Positions 38,951-50,010 are shown, counted from the first letter of the stretch. The stretch is 51,022 nt of DNA from Prasinococcaceae sp. CCMP 1430 (GCA_013416795.1 RQSC01000025.1:159469-210490); one strand, 5' to 3'. A program made the numbers and translations. Notes: a model not told the origin generated them from the letters alone.

Positions 38951-39567
38951 CTAGTCGCCGCTCTCGCCGCTGAGCTCGAGCGCCCGGAGCGCGCGCGCGG
39001 CGGCGGCGGCGGCGCCAGCGGCGGCCTTCGTCTCTGGTGTATCTCCGCCTGGGGGGGGAATGCGCCGGGAGGCTCTGTTAGCAGATGCGCGTATGGACGG
39101 GTGTGGTACAAACGGACGCGAACAGCGGAGCTTCTCTTCCCCTCCTGGCACGCACAGACGCATCCATTCGGCGGCGCACGTACCTCCTTCCGCTGCCCTT
39201 TTCGCGCTATCCTCCAGGTCTCTGAGCGCACTCATAGCTCCAGCGTCGCGCGCCGCCTGCAGCCCGCCAGGGGTGCGGACTATGTTGGCCCCGCCGCTCG
39301 ACGCTGCGCGTTTGGCCTCCTCGGCAGTGCGCGCGGCGATGCGCCGCTCGGACGGACGCGCCGCAGCGAGCGCCTCGAGTGCGCCGGCCGCTGCGGCGGC
39401 GTCAGCGGGATCCTCCGCACGCGCGAAATCCGCGAGCGGCTCGGTCACGCCTGCCTCGATCGCGGCGGTCGCGCGCCCCGCGCTTCCGAGCGTGCATGCA
39501 CGAAGCGCAGAGGCGGCCGCACGCTTGGGGCCGCTCGCGTGCCCCTCGCACAGGATGCGCGCGAGGA
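38951..39567 (-). CDS. Armadillo-repeat-like protein, 3' part only
   Basis: The minus strand gives alanine-rich ARM/HEAT-like helices (ARILCEGHASGPKRAAASAL, AGVTEPLADFARAEDPADAA, IVRTPGGLQAARDAGAMSAL). The reading frame runs into the single N at 39568, so the 5' part is missing. A 135-nt intron without stops, 39049-39183 (GTACGT donor, CCCCCCAG acceptor), probably separates a last exon of 98 bases ending at 38951. Function cannot be inferred beyond protein-protein interaction. Beyond the N the frame becomes Pro/Arg-rich antisense of another gene's leader and is not continuous. Confidence 0.6.
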
Positions 39568-39568
39568 N
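39568..39568. other. Single-N scaffold join
   Basis: One N interrupts the armadillo-repeat gene. Sequence on its right is a C-rich stretch unrelated to the gene, so the join may be wrong or may hide missing exons. Confidence 0.85.
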
Positions 39569-39947
39569 CCTGCCCCCCCTGCTCCCCCACTGCTTGGGGG
39601 CCCGCGCTCCGCCTCGAACGCCCGCCCGCCCCCCCCGCCCCCCGCCGTTATTACGACGCGCCGCGGTGGCGCGAGCGACGGGATGGATCGTTCTGAGGGT
39701 CATTTCCGCACGGCCGGCGGTGCCCCGGGCCGGCGCGCGCACCGGAAATCCGGGCCGTTTTCCTTTGGCGCGGGCGCGGGCGCGCGGGCGCGGCTCGATT
39801 TGGCGAGCTTCGCGAGCTTCGCGCTGAGGTGGCGCCCCGAGACTGCGGCGGCGCCGTGCGCGGACGGGTTGGGGTGCGGTGGGAGGGAGAAGGGTGCCGC
39901 GCCACAGCACGCGCCGCGGTGGCACTGGAACACAGCGGCGCGGCGCG
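39569..39947. other. Upstream region of the GPC acyltransferase gene
   Basis: The region has a C-rich run (39571-39650), then GCGGGCGC and GAGCTTCGC short repeats (39757-39820). No gene was recognised. Confidence 0.45.
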
Positions 39948-41102
39948 ATGTCGAGCTCGGGAGCGTGGGAGGCGCTGGCGGCGGCGCCGCCGCCGTGGCT
40001 TGGCGAGCTCGCCGAGCTTGTGCTCGTGCTGGCGCCCGCCCTCATCGCGTTGGCCGCTGTCGCGAGCGAGAGCAAGAGCTTCGCCGTCGGCGCACAGCTG
40101 GGCGAGCTCGAGACGCGCGTGCTCGCGGCGCTGCCAAGCAAGCACAGGGAACGCGCGGAGACTGCCATCGGGAAGGCCAGGAGCAAGGCCGAAGACCTCA
40201 AGAAGGCCGTCAGTTCGCGGGTTCGGGTGCCCCGGGCTGAGACGCGCCTGCGCGTCGCGGACAAGCTGACGTTTACCATGGGCTGCGCCAACATGGCGGT
40301 GACGCCGTACATCTGGGGTGCATTTCCAGAGCTATTCATCCCTCTTCACACGATCAAGGTCACGTTCATGGTCGCCGTGCGATGGGTTGTCTTCAAGACT
40401 CGCAAAGAGCACTACTACCTCTTCGATTTCTGCTACTGCATGAATGCAATGCTCCTCTTCTTCCTGTGGGTGAGGCCCGACGACGAATCGCTCTTCCGCG
40501 CGTGCTTCGTGCTGGCCAACGGCCCCCTCGCTTGGTCCATCCTGGCCTTCAACTGCGCTATGGTCTTCCACTCGCTCCAGCACATAACCAGTCTTCACAT
40601 CCACCTATCGCCGATGCTCGTCACGTACATCGTCAGGTGGCAGACGCCACCGGGGTACGCAAAGGTGGTCCAGGACACGGACGTGTCCAAGTGGCAGATG
40701 CTCGGGGGCGCTCTCGTCTTCTACGCGGCGTGGATGATCCTATACTACGCTTACATTTTCGTTCTGGCCTCCGACAGGATAAAATCGCGGGGATACCAGA
40801 CGCTCTACACGTTCGTCGTGGAGTCTACCCCCGCTGGCCGATTGCTGAAGCTGTGCCCCGAGTCCGTCAGGCCCATTGCGTACATGCTGATGCACTTCAG
40901 CTTCGGGATGGCCACCGCATCGTGCACATTGCTCCTATGGAATTCTAGGCTTGGGCACTTCGCCTTCATTGCCACCATGTCGGTCGCGAGCGCGTGGAAC
41001 GCATCCGGCTACTACTTCGACTACTTTGCAGCGAGATACGAAGGCAAGCTCAAACATAGGGCCGAGCATGTACGCGCCAGAAACGTGGCCAAGTCGGACT
41101 AG
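39948..41102 (+). CDS. Glycerophosphocholine acyltransferase (GPC1-like, DUF2838)
   Basis: The enzyme acylates glycerophosphocholine to lysophosphatidylcholine with acyl-CoA, recycling choline headgroups at the ER. It is one exon of 384 residues from the ATG at 39948. A first membrane segment at about residues 20-40 is followed by a basic helix (KHRERAETAIGKARSKAEDL). The conserved block begins RVADKLTFTMG, then TRKEHYYLFDFCYCMN (the family signature), WVRPDD and several hydrophobic helices with WSILAFNCAMVFHSLQH and TSLHIHLSPML. The final helices include SAWNASGYYFDYFAARYEGK. Length fits the family (about 350-480). It converges on the LYR gene with 82 nt between stops. Confidence 0.88.
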   Translation: MSSSGAWEALAAAPPPWLGELAELVLVLAPALIALAAVASESKSFAVGAQLGELETRVLAALPSKHRERAETAIGKARSKAEDLKKAVSSRVRVPRAETRLRVADKLTFTMGCANMAVTPYIWGAFPELFIPLHTIKVTFMVAVRWVVFKTRKEHYYLFDFCYCMNAMLLFFLWVRPDDESLFRACFVLANGPLAWSILAFNCAMVFHSLQHITSLHIHLSPMLVTYIVRWQTPPGYAKVVQDTDVSKWQMLGGALVFYAAWMILYYAYIFVLASDRIKSRGYQTLYTFVVESTPAGRLLKLCPESVRPIAYMLMHFSFGMATASCTLLLWNSRLGHFAFIATMSVASAWNASGYYFDYFAARYEGKLKHRAEHVRARNVAKSD

Positions 41103-41184
41103 CGAGGCAGGCGAGCGCGCTGCCAATGGCGCATCGTGGGTAATGTCACATGTAGTTAGGTTGCCGCCGCGCTGGTTGCAGGCA

Positions 41185-41660
41185 CTACCGCCCGGCGCCC
41201 TCCCAGAAGCCGCTGGTGTGCTCCTCGTTGGGCAGGCCGTACTTGCCGCAGAGGTACTCGACCTGCGTGCGCGCATGCGCAATGAGCTCGCCGGTGCGCT
41301 CGCCGTCCTCGGCCTGGAACGCAAGGAAGTTCTGCTTCGCCCAGCTTGTAGGCCGCACGCGCCACAGCGCGGCCGTCAGCATTTGGAGAGCGGGCGGTCT
41401 CGCGTACCGCACGGGCGTTCGAGCGCGTGTGCTGCGTGACGACCACGCGCGAGAGCGAGGGCGTCCTGCCAACGCAGCGTAGCTGCCTCCTTTCCTACCT
41501 CTCCCCTATCGAGCTCACCAGCGGTAAAGCCAGGGTCAATGAGCTGTCCGACGACGCGCACGCACCTTCGGTAGTACTCCTGGGCGGAGCGATCCTCGAG
41601 GAGCTTAATTTTCCTCAGTGCGAGCCTGTACACCGCCTGCGCACTCGGCCGCCCCGCCAT
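41185..41660 (-). CDS. LYR-motif (Complex 1 LYR) family protein
   Basis: LYR proteins are small mitochondrial assembly or Fe-S delivery factors that bind acyl carrier protein. Exons are 41660-41566 and 41344-41185 (221-nt intron, phase 2), giving 84 residues. The motif reads AVYRLALRKIKLL, then YYRSWAKQNFLAFQAED across the splice junction, and a closing helix ELIAHARTQVEYLCGKYGL. Tyr-Arg of LYR is present, and Leu is replaced by Val. The spliced product fits the length and helix pattern of the family well, which is the main support for the intron. The specific partner (complex I, II or III or the ISC machinery) cannot be told. Confidence 0.72.
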
Positions 41661-42477
41661 GGCGAGCGCAGCAACACGCGGCACAGCGGGGGTCACCGCC
41701 TTCGGAGATAAAAAATCGGAGGGCTCGAGCGAAGAGGAGGGCGACGGCGGTGCGTTGCACGCAGTTGCGTCTGTGCAGCGCGGGCCACGCCCGGAGGTGG
41801 CGCACCCTCCACTGCTCCGTGCGCAGAGCGGTGCTGGCAAGGGGCGACGGCGAGGGGGGGGGGCGGCGCTGCGGCAGGCGGCCGCGCAGTATGTGAGATG
41901 GGGGGCGGCTGCCGCTCTGCGCTCGCGGTGGTAAATCCGCCCCCGCTGCGCGACCACCGGGACGCGCGCGCGCGGCGCAGGCTGCCTGCGCTGTGGCACA
42001 CAACGCCTCCAGCCGCTGTTGCCCGCACCGTCGCCACCGCAGAGGAGGTGGTGCAGGGGATGGGGCGTCACGCGATCACAATTGCACGACCATCTAAAGT
42101 AGACCCTTTGTTAAAACAGTAAACAAGTTTGCGGTTGCGGTTGCAATCGGCGACCACGAACTCCAACAAGCGACTAGAGAAGAGCAAGCACACCGCGCCG
42201 TGGGCGGCCGGGGCGGCGGACGGCAGCGCCTCGAGGCAGCAGGAAGCTCGCGGGAGGGCTGGAGGCGTGGGCGTGGGACTCGATAAATAATGTTGTTAAG
42301 TATACAGTGGCCCGCGACGGGACCACAACTTCACTGAAGTTCATTCACTCTGGGCCTCGGGCGACGTCGCGTCGGCGGAGGCATGGGTGGCGGAGGGCGC
42401 GCTCGGCGAGCTCACCCTGCGCTGCGGGAAAAAGAAAACGCCGAGAACTCGTCGCTTGTGGACGTCGCGCTCGCTGC
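41661..42477. other. Spacer between LYR gene and sulfite reductase
   Basis: About 800 bases with no recognised gene. A plus-strand frame of 91 codons from the ATG at 41659 (GDKKSEGSSEEEGDG then Arg/Ala-rich) overlaps the LYR start and has no homology I recognise. An AT-richer patch lies at 42090-42140. Confidence 0.45.
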
Positions 42478-44361
42478 TCAGCTGCTGTAGGAGGTGACCA
42501 CCTTGGCGGCCGCCTCGCTGATGGTGAGCCCCTCCTTCTCGGCGATCGCCTTGAGCGCGTCGAAGGTCGAGCTGTCCACGGCCAGGCGCGGCTGCGACGA
42601 GTACGACGGCGGCGACACGTACGCCTTCTGGTACTCGCGCAGCGCCACGAAGCCGATGCGGCTGCAGAAGTCGCCGAAGGACTCCGACTCCTTCCGGCGG
42701 CTCTTGAAGAACGCGAAGAGCGGCTCGAAGAAGGTCTCGAAGTCACGCAGCTTGACCTTCTGCTTGTAGGGCTCGGCCAGGCGCGTGAGGTCGGGGCAGC
42801 CGCCCAGCCAGATCTCGTACGTGTTGGGACCGTCGCCCACGAAGCCCAGCTCAGCCATGTACGGGCGCGCGCAGCCGTTCGGGCAGCCCGTCATGCGGAT
42901 GACGATGCCCTCGTCCTTCATGCCCATGCGCGTCAGCAGCGCGTCGAGGCGCGCGTTGACGTCCGGCAGGCCGCGCTCGGCCTCGGTAATGGCCAGGCCG
43001 CACAGCGGCAGCGCCGGGCACGCGATCGAGTTCAGCACGATGGGCGAGAGCGAGTCGGGGTCCGCCACGCCGGCGGCGTCAAGCGTCGCCTGGATGTCGG
43101 CCTTCCAGCTGGGGTCGACGTCGCACAGGATGAGGTCCTGGTTGGCGGTGAGGCGCACCTCGAGCTCGTAGCGGCCGACCACCGTGGCCACGGCCTTCTT
43201 GAGCGCGCCGCGCACGCGGCCGTTCACCACGTGCACGCCGACGAAGAGCTTGCCGTCGCCCTGCTCCCCCCAGCCCAGGTAGTTCTTGAACTCCCACTTG
43301 GCCATGGGCGCGGGCGCCTCGAACTGGAAGCCCTGGTACTCCTCCACCTTGGCGATGAAGTTCTCGAGCCCGAGGCGCTCGACGGTGTACTTCATGCGCG
43401 ACATCTTGCGGTCGTCGCGGCGGCCGTAGTCGCGCTGCACGCACACGATCGCCTTGACGGCATGCAGCGCGCGCTCCTTGGGGACGAAGCCGAGGATGTC
43501 GGCGAGGCGCGGGTGCGTCTCGTCGTTGCGGTGCGAGTTGCCCATGCCGCCTCCGGCGGTGATGTTGAACCCCATGAGCTCGCCCGCCGCGTTGGTGATG
43601 GTGATCAGGCCGAGGTCGTTGGTGAACAGGTCGATGTGGTTGTCGCCCGGCACGGTCACGCCGATCTTGAACTTGCGCGGCAGGTACACGTCGCCGTAGA
43701 TGGGCTCCACGTCGTCGCCGTTGATGCCGCGCGAGTTGTCCTCGCGCACCTCCTTGACGAAGGGCGCCTCGACCTCCTGCGTCATGAACTTCTCGCCGTC
43801 GAGCCACACGTCGTAGTACCCGCCGCCCTGCGGGGCCAGCAGGTCCTTGACGTGGTTGGCCCACTCGACCGCGTGCAGGTACTCCGGCTTGGTCTTGTAC
43901 GGCACGGGCGGCGCGGTGATGTTGCGGTTCACGTCGCCGCACGCGGCGAGCGTGGAGCCCATGTTCTTGATGACGGTGGAGAACACCGTCTTCAGGTCCT
44001 GCTTGAGCACGCCGTGCAGCTGGAACGCCTGGCGCGTGGTGAGGCGCAGCGTGCCGTTGCCGTACTGGTCGGCGAGGTCGTCCATCACCAGGTACAGGCG
44101 CGACGGCACGATGCCCGAGGGCGTGCGCGTGCGCATCATGAACTGGTAGAACTTGCCCTCGCCGAAGGTGCGCTTCTCGCGGTCGTCCTGCTGGTACGAG
44201 CCGTGGAACTTCATGAGCTGCGCGGCGCCTTCGTTGATGTTGGTGGCCTCGGTGATGAGCTCGTCAATGAGCGGGTAGCGCAGGTACGAGGACTGCTCCT
44301 TGAGCTCCTCGACCTTGGTGCGCTTGCCCTCCTTGATGTTGGGCTTGACCACCTTGGGCGG
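42478..44361 (-). CDS. Ferredoxin-sulfite reductase (5' partial)
   Basis: This plastid enzyme reduces sulfite to sulfide with six electrons from ferredoxin in cysteine synthesis. 627 residues are present from a likely acceptor site (GTGCAG) at 44362. The N-terminal half has YLRYPLIDELITEATNINEG, FHGSYQQDDRE, LYLVMDDLADQYGNGTLRLT and RQAFQLHGVLKQDLK. The C-terminal half binds siroheme and the 4Fe-4S cluster through CPALPLCG and TGCPNGCARP. Motifs match plant SiR rather than nitrite reductase. The start codon and transit peptide are missing: no ATG precedes the conserved part, and a single N lies 123 bases upstream. Confidence 0.93.
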   Translation of the reverse strand, partial: PPKVVKPNIKEGKRTKVEELKEQSSYLRYPLIDELITEATNINEGAAQLMKFHGSYQQDDREKRTFGEGKFYQFMMRTRTPSGIVPSRLYLVMDDLADQYGNGTLRLTTRQAFQLHGVLKQDLKTVFSTVIKNMGSTLAACGDVNRNITAPPVPYKTKPEYLHAVEWANHVKDLLAPQGGGYYDVWLDGEKFMTQEVEAPFVKEVREDNSRGINGDDVEPIYGDVYLPRKFKIGVTVPGDNHIDLFTNDLGLITITNAAGELMGFNITAGGGMGNSHRNDETHPRLADILGFVPKERALHAVKAIVCVQRDYGRRDDRKMSRMKYTVERLGLENFIAKVEEYQGFQFEAPAPMAKWEFKNYLGWGEQGDGKLFVGVHVVNGRVRGALKKAVATVVGRYELEVRLTANQDLILCDVDPSWKADIQATLDAAGVADPDSLSPIVLNSIACPALPLCGLAITEAERGLPDVNARLDALLTRMGMKDEGIVIRMTGCPNGCARPYMAELGFVGDGPNTYEIWLGGCPDLTRLAEPYKQKVKLRDFETFFEPLFAFFKSRRKESESFGDFCSRIGFVALREYQKAYVSPPSYSSQPRLAVDSSTFDALKAIAEKEGLTISEAAAKVVTSYSS

Positions 44362-44379
44362 CTGCACGCGGCGCGCGCG

Positions 44380-44483
44380 TCAGCCGGTCGCGTCCGCATC
44401 GGCGCGCCTGCTGTGCGGGGATGCGCGGATCTCACCAAAGAGCAACTTCATAAGCGTCGTCTTGCCCGCGCCGTTGACGCCAG
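44380..44483 (-). pseudogene. ABC-transporter ATPase fragment (Walker A only)
   Basis: Directly left of the N at 44484, the minus strand reads GVNGAGKTTLMKLLFGEIR, a clear Walker A of an ABC ATPase (ABCF-like by wording). It then stops after 15 more residues. A donor-like GGTGAG follows LLFG, so this may be one exon. It does not splice in frame to sulfite reductase. It is probably a scrap brought in at a scaffold join. Confidence 0.6.
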
Positions 44484-44484
44484 N
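44484..44484. other. Single-N scaffold join
   Basis: The N lies between the Walker A fragment and a lysine-rich minus-strand stretch (KKNKNKKKESKKTDQSELS, about 44490-44565). That stretch would precede Walker A if the two sides belong together. The lysine-rich part alone is not identifiable. Confidence 0.85.
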
Positions 44485-45532
44485 GCTTCTTGATGGCCTT
44501 TTTGGAGAGCTCGGACTGGTCGGTCTTCTTCGACTCCTTCTTCTTGTTCTTGTTCTTCTTCTTCTCGCACCGAAACGGCGTTCCGCGCGTCGCTCCCGCA
44601 CATGCTTTCCCTCTCATCGCCGCGAAAACCGCGGTGTTTGCGCGTGCGCGTCTCCGCGGCTTTCGCGTCCCGAACCCCGCGGCGTTTGCGCTCCCCGCCC
44701 CCCCCCAACAACGGTCGCGGGGCCGCCGCGCGACGCCGCCCTCCGCGGGGGGAAAAAGAACCCTAACGCCGCCGGAAGGGCAGGCGCAGTTGCGATGCGC
44801 TGATGAAGCTCCCGCGGAAAAAAAGAGGGCCGGCCGAGCTGTGCTCCTGCCTGTCTCTCTCCGGGCTCTTGACCGGCCGGCGGCGCCGCCGCGAGGCGCG
44901 CGGTGCGCCCACGCTGTTCATCCGGAACCGGCCGGGGGTCGCTCCGTCTGACCGAGCCCTCGGTCGGTCGGGCGATCCGAGACCTGGGGTCCTGGTTGGG
45001 CTTGCGTGGTTGGGTCGTCGGCGACGGCTGTCGCGCGCGCCGCGTGGCAGTGCACTTTTCCGGCCGGAGCGCGCCAGCCAGCCAGGAGCGATCGCTCGCT
45101 GGCTGGGCGGCTGGTCGTCGAGGCCGGGCCGACCGCGACCGCGACCGCGACCGCAACCGCAGCCAGCCCGGGCCGGCGCGGCCGCTCGGCCACCGAACAC
45201 CAACACGACAACTCAAAAGCGCATCGCGCCCGCGGCGGTGCGGGCGCTTTTGGGTGGACCCTAATTTTTATCGAACCTGAATTCTGGCGCCGGGTCGGCG
45301 GGCCCCACGGGCGGCGCGCCCGCGTTTGAAAGCCGCGGCGCGGCGCGCCCGGACGGGGACGGGGACGGGGCGCCATTTCGGGGCGGGGCGGAGCGCGAAA
45401 CGCGCCGGAGAGAACGGTATGCCGGAAAGGGCCAACGTACTTTGCGGGAAACGCGTTCGGGACGGATCGCAGCGTGGTCTTGTCCGCGCCCCCCCTGGCG
45501 CGCCGAGCGCGGAAGCGGTCGGTTCCCCGCAG
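44485..45532. other. Spacer upstream of IFT140, 5' exon(s) not found
   Basis: The spacer contains the lysine-rich minus-strand stretch near its left end, CCAGCCAGCC at 45073-45085, GACCGCGACC repeats (45133-45165), an AT-rich patch CCCTAATTTTTATCG (45259-45273) and GGACGGGGAC repeats (45351-45370). The missing first exon(s) of IFT140 should be here or beyond the N but were not recognised. Confidence 0.45.
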
Positions 45533-48500
45533 CGACCGCGGGCGCGGCAGGCCCGGCCGGTCCGCGGGTGCCGCCGCGGATGGCAGCGCGGCCGCGCCCG
45601 CCCCGCCCGTCGGGTCGTCCGCGGGAGGTGCGCCGACGGCGCTCGCGTGGCACCCGAGGCAGCGGCTGCTCGCGATTGGCTGGTCCGACGGCGCGGTCAC
45701 GCTCTGGTCGCCCAAGGAGCCGAGCGCGCCGCGCGAGGACCGTACTGCGCACAGCGAGAGCGTCACGGCGCTCGCGTGGTCGCCGGACGGCGTGCGGCTG
45801 GTGAGCGGCGACGCGCAGGGCGCCCTGTGCGTCTGGAAGGCCGACCCGCGTGGCAGACCCGTGGTCATCGTGCAGTACCAGACGGCGCAGGCGCTGGCCA
45901 AGGCGCAGGCGCTCGAGGGCGGGCCGCAGCCCTCGCCGGGCAAGGTCTCGCACATCGTCTTCAACACGAGCGAGGAAATGGCGCCCAGCAGCGAGGCCAA
46001 GGAGAAGGCGCTGCTGCCGGTCATGTCGGCGCCCTTCCACTACGTCATCTGCGCACCGCGGGCGGACGAGAGGAGCGTCGTGTCGACGGCCGATGACCAG
46101 GGCAACCTCACGGCGGCATTCCAGGTGGAGGGCGAGGTGGCTAAGGCCCTCTTCTATCGCGAGCGCAACGGCCTCGTGCTCGTCACCAAAGAGGCGGTGC
46201 TCCACGTGAACGTGCTCCACGGCGGCGCCTTCAAGCCCAAGCTCACGTCCAAGCTGAACATGTCGGCCGAGTCCACCGAGCTGTTCGTCACGTGGGCGGG
46301 ACCGCACATGCTGGCGTCCGCCGGCAATGGCGACAGCCTGGTGCGCATGCTCGATCTGGCCGACGAGGACAACTTCGCGCTGCCGCTGCTCGAGGCGGAC
46401 GGCCGCGCGTCCAACGACAGGGTCGCGTGCCTCGCCTTCAACGACGTGGGAGGCCACCTCGGCGCGGGCACGAACACAGGCAGGGTTGCGATGTGGACGA
46501 ACTCGGCGTTCAGCGAGCGGAAGGCCGCCGTGGCGGAGAACGGCGAGTTCAAGGACAGCGAGGATCAGTGGTACCGCGGCGACCTGATCGAGCTGGCCAA
46601 CGCGCAGGGGCAGCAGCGCGTGGAGAGGCTGCACTGGGCGCCCACCAACCGCGGCCGCGTGCTCGCGGCCGCCACCTCCTCCGGCATCACCGTGCTGCGG
46701 AAGGCGGTGCTGCAGCGCCGCGTGTCCCAGGGCCTCCAGCTGGTGCAGATCGCCGCGAACCACCTGCACGTGTCTTCGGCCGTCGACGAGACGGCCGCGG
46801 GCTTCATCAAGACGGACCTGCAGATCGTTGGCGTGGACGCGTCGCAGGACAAGGTGCTGCTGTGGTCCGGCCGCCACGCGCAGGTGTGGGAGTGGCACGG
46901 GCGCTCGGGCGAGATGGTCGCCTCCTTCGCGTGCCCGACGGCGGCGATGGGCATTCACATGGACAGCATCTACCGCGCGGCAGGCCACGGCGTGCAGATC
47001 TGCAACCTGCAGGGCACGGTCGAGTCGACCCTCACGTTCGAAGAGGCGCACGGCGCCGTGGAGCAACTCGAGACCAACGGCGAGTACCTCGCCGCGGTGA
47101 CCGCTGGGGGCGTCCTCAAGATGTGGCGCCTCGGCGGGCGCGAGCCCCAGCCGCACGGACCGGTCACGGGGCGAATGATCGAGGTGGCGGGCGCCTCCGC
47201 CGGGGCTGCGAGCAGCGTGCGCGTCAATTGCAACGGCAGCTGCGTGAGCGTCATCGTGCAGTCGCTGGGGGAGGAGACGTCGCCCATGCTGCTCGTGTAC
47301 GACGTCGAAAGCGACCTGTGGGTGCGGCACAGCTGCGCGCCGTACGACCCGGTCGGGCACGCCTGGGACCTGAGCGAGCCCAAGCTGGTGGCCGTCGAGT
47401 GCGCCGGCGGGCACGGCGAGGTGACGCACGACGCGGGCGAGGTGCGCACGCTCTTCCTGTCGCCCGGCGACGGCCTCTTCCTCCAGGAGCTCGTGCCGCT
47501 CAGCTCGGAGCTGACGGGGCTCGTCGGGCTGGCCGTGCCGCACGTCTCACTGTCGCGGCGGTTGGTCGGCGCCGTCGACGAGGCATACGTGGCCAAAAAG
47601 GTCATGCGCGATTTCACGGGCATGGAGTACGTGGACGAGTCCACCGGCAAGGCGCTGCTCGACTTCAGCTACAACATGGCGCTCGGCAACATGGACGAGG
47701 CGTTCAAGAGCGTGCGGCTGATAAGAAACCCGACGGTGTGGGAGAACATGGCCAAGATGTGCGTGAAGACCAAGCGCATCGACGTCGTGGAGCACTGCCT
47801 GGCCAACATGGGGCACGTCAGGGGGGCACGAGCGATACGCGCCGCCGGCGAGTACCCCGAAGTGGAGGCGCGCATGGGGCTCGTGGCGATCCAGCTGGGC
47901 ATGTTCGACGACGCGGAGCAGCTCTTCACCGAGTGCGAGCGCTACGATCTGCTCAACGACATGTACCAGGCGCAGGGCAAGTGGGGCGCCGCCATCCACA
48001 TCGCCACGGAGAAGGACCGCATCCACCTCCGCAACACGCACTTCAAGCACGGGCGGCACCTGGAGAGCGTCGGCGACGTCGCGGGGGCGATCAAGGCCTA
48101 CGAGGAGAGCGGAACGCACCGCGCCGAGGTGCCCCGCATGCTCCACGGGCTGGGCCGCACCGCCGAGCTGGAGCAGTACGTGAGGGAGGGCGGCGACAAG
48201 GGGCTGTCAAAGTGGTGGGCGCGCTTCTGCGAGTCCACCGGCGCGTACGACAAGGCGATGGAGTGCTACGAGGCGGCCTCGGACGCGCTCAGCCTCGTGC
48301 GGATGTACTGCGCGCAGGGCGACTTCGCCAAGGCGGCCGAGCTGGTCAGCAGCACGGACAACAGCGCCGCCGCCTTCCACCTCGCGCGGCAGTACGAGGC
48401 GCGCGTCGGCGAGTACCGGGGCACCGCCGAGGCTGGCCGCATGGCGCAGGACGCGATCAAGTGCTACGCGTCCGCCGGCCGCCACGGCCAGGCGCTGCGC

Positions 48501-50010
48501 ATGGCCATGCGCTTCGAGCTCGACAGCGAGGTCATGGCGATGGCCATGCAGGCGCCCCCGGCACAGGTCGGCGAGGCGGCGGCGTACTTCGACGCGCGCG
48601 AGATGTACGACAAGAGCGTGCTGGTCCACCAGCGCTGCGGCAACCTGTCCAGGGCGCTGGACCTGTGCTTTCGCGGCCAGCTCTTCGACAGCCTTCGCCT
48701 CATCGTCGACAACCTCGCGACGGGCGCCGACGCCGCGGGGGGCGGGGCGGCGAGCGCCGACGCCGAGCTGCTGGCTCGCTGCGGCGACTTCTTCATGCAG
48801 CATCGTCAGTACGACAAGGCGATGCACATGTTCGTGATCAGCGGGCGCTACCAGCAGGCGCTCGACCTGTGCGTGCAGCACAACATCGCGCTCACCGAGG
48901 AGCTCGCCGACAAGGTCACGCCTCCAAAGTCGGAGGGCGAGGACCCCGGCGCGGCCGAGCGGCGGCGGGAGGTGCTCCTGGAGGTGGCCAACATCTGCGC
49001 GGAGCAGGGCTCGTACCACCTGGCGTCCAAGAAGTTCGTGCAGGCCGGGGACAAGCTCACCGCGATGAAGGTGCTGATGCGCAGCGGCGACACCGAGAAG
49101 ATCTGCTTCTTCGCGGGGGTGTCGCGGCAGCGCGAGATCTACTTGCTGGCGGGCAACTACCTGCAGAGCCTGGACTGGCACAGCAACCCGGACATAATGA
49201 AGAACATCATCCAGTTCTACGTCAAGGCCAAGGCCATGGACTCGCTGTCGGCCTTCTACGAGTCGTGCGCGCAGATCGAGATCGACGAGTACAGGGACTA
49301 CAAGAAGGCGCTGGGGGCGCTCGGCGAGGCGGTCAAGTACACCAACAAGATTCGCGGGCCCGACAGGGAGGAGCGGCTGGCCCAGCTGGCGCACAAGCAG
49401 CGGCTCATGGAGGCCTTCGTGGAGGCGCAGGCGAGCCCCGCCGCCGCGATCGGCATCTGCGAGAACATCCTCGAGCACCTGCCGGCGCACGTGCCCGACC
49501 ACGAGCAGCCGCTCCGCGCGGGCGACGTGTACAACCTGATGGTGGAGTCGCACGTCGGGCACGGCGACACCGCGGCGGCGGCGCAGACGATCGAGCGCAT
49601 GCGCGAGCGCATCGGCGCCATCGAGCCCTACATCGACCGCGTGCTCCTCGAGCAGGTGCTCGGGCATTCCGCGCCCGACTCGCCCGTCGGGGGCCACGAC
49701 GAGCCCTTCGTCGAGGTGCGCGACGCCGCGAGCAGCGCTGGTAGCGCGCATTGCGCAGCGACGCCGCCCCTTCCGGCCCGCGCCGCGCGCCTCCTCCTCA
49801 CCCCTCCGCGCGCCGGCCCCCTCACCTCCTCCCCGACCCCACCCACATCCACACGCTCCCACCCACCACCATCCGCGCGCGCCCGGTGGCCGCCCGAGTG
49901 CTGACACGGCCCTTTCCCCCTCTCCTTGTTGTCCCGCCCTCGCCCCCCATGCCCCGCCCGCCCGCGCGCGGCAAAAGGAGGAGGTGGAGGAGGTGGACGA
50001 GGCCATGTAG
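45533..50010 (+). CDS. IFT140: Intraflagellar transport protein IFT140 (5' partial)
   Basis: This is a core IFT-A subunit needed for retrograde transport in flagella. Exons are 45533-49715 and 49978-50010, giving about 1405 residues. The N-terminal half has WD40 repeats (TALAWHPRQRLLAIGWSDGA, TALAWSPDGVRLVSGDAQGA, GAGTNTGRVAMWTNS). The C-terminal half is a TPR-like solenoid with the family's most conserved blocks: NMDEAFKSVRLIRNPTVWEN, MCVKTKRIDVVEHCLANMGH, EQGSYHLASKKFVQAGDKL, GDTEKICFFAGVSRQREIYL. A 262-nt intron is inferred because reading through gives Pro/Arg filler. The last exon encodes EEVEEVDEAM, matching the acidic tail of IFT140. No ATG is available for the first exon; an acceptor AG at 45531-45532 fits, and the opening WD blade is missing. 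Confidence 0.9.

Noticed and set aside
41659-41934. Plus-strand frame starting at a CCATGG shared with the LYR gene
   Set aside because: Any CATG gives ATGs on both strands. The peptide is acidic then Arg/Ala-rich with no supporting motif.
44380-44483. Walker A fragment as first exon of sulfite reductase
   Set aside because: The only good donor leaves phase 1 while the sulfite reductase acceptor is phase 0, and no such domain belongs to that enzyme.
42307-44493. Long plus-strand frame opposite sulfite reductase
   Set aside because: It is a His/Arg/Val-rich antisense shadow produced by GC-rich codons. The minus strand has clear siroheme and cluster motifs.
46292-49744. 1150-codon plus-strand frame within IFT140
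   Set aside because: It is an Arg/Gly/Ala-rich out-of-frame reading with no domain. The IFT140 frame explains the region.
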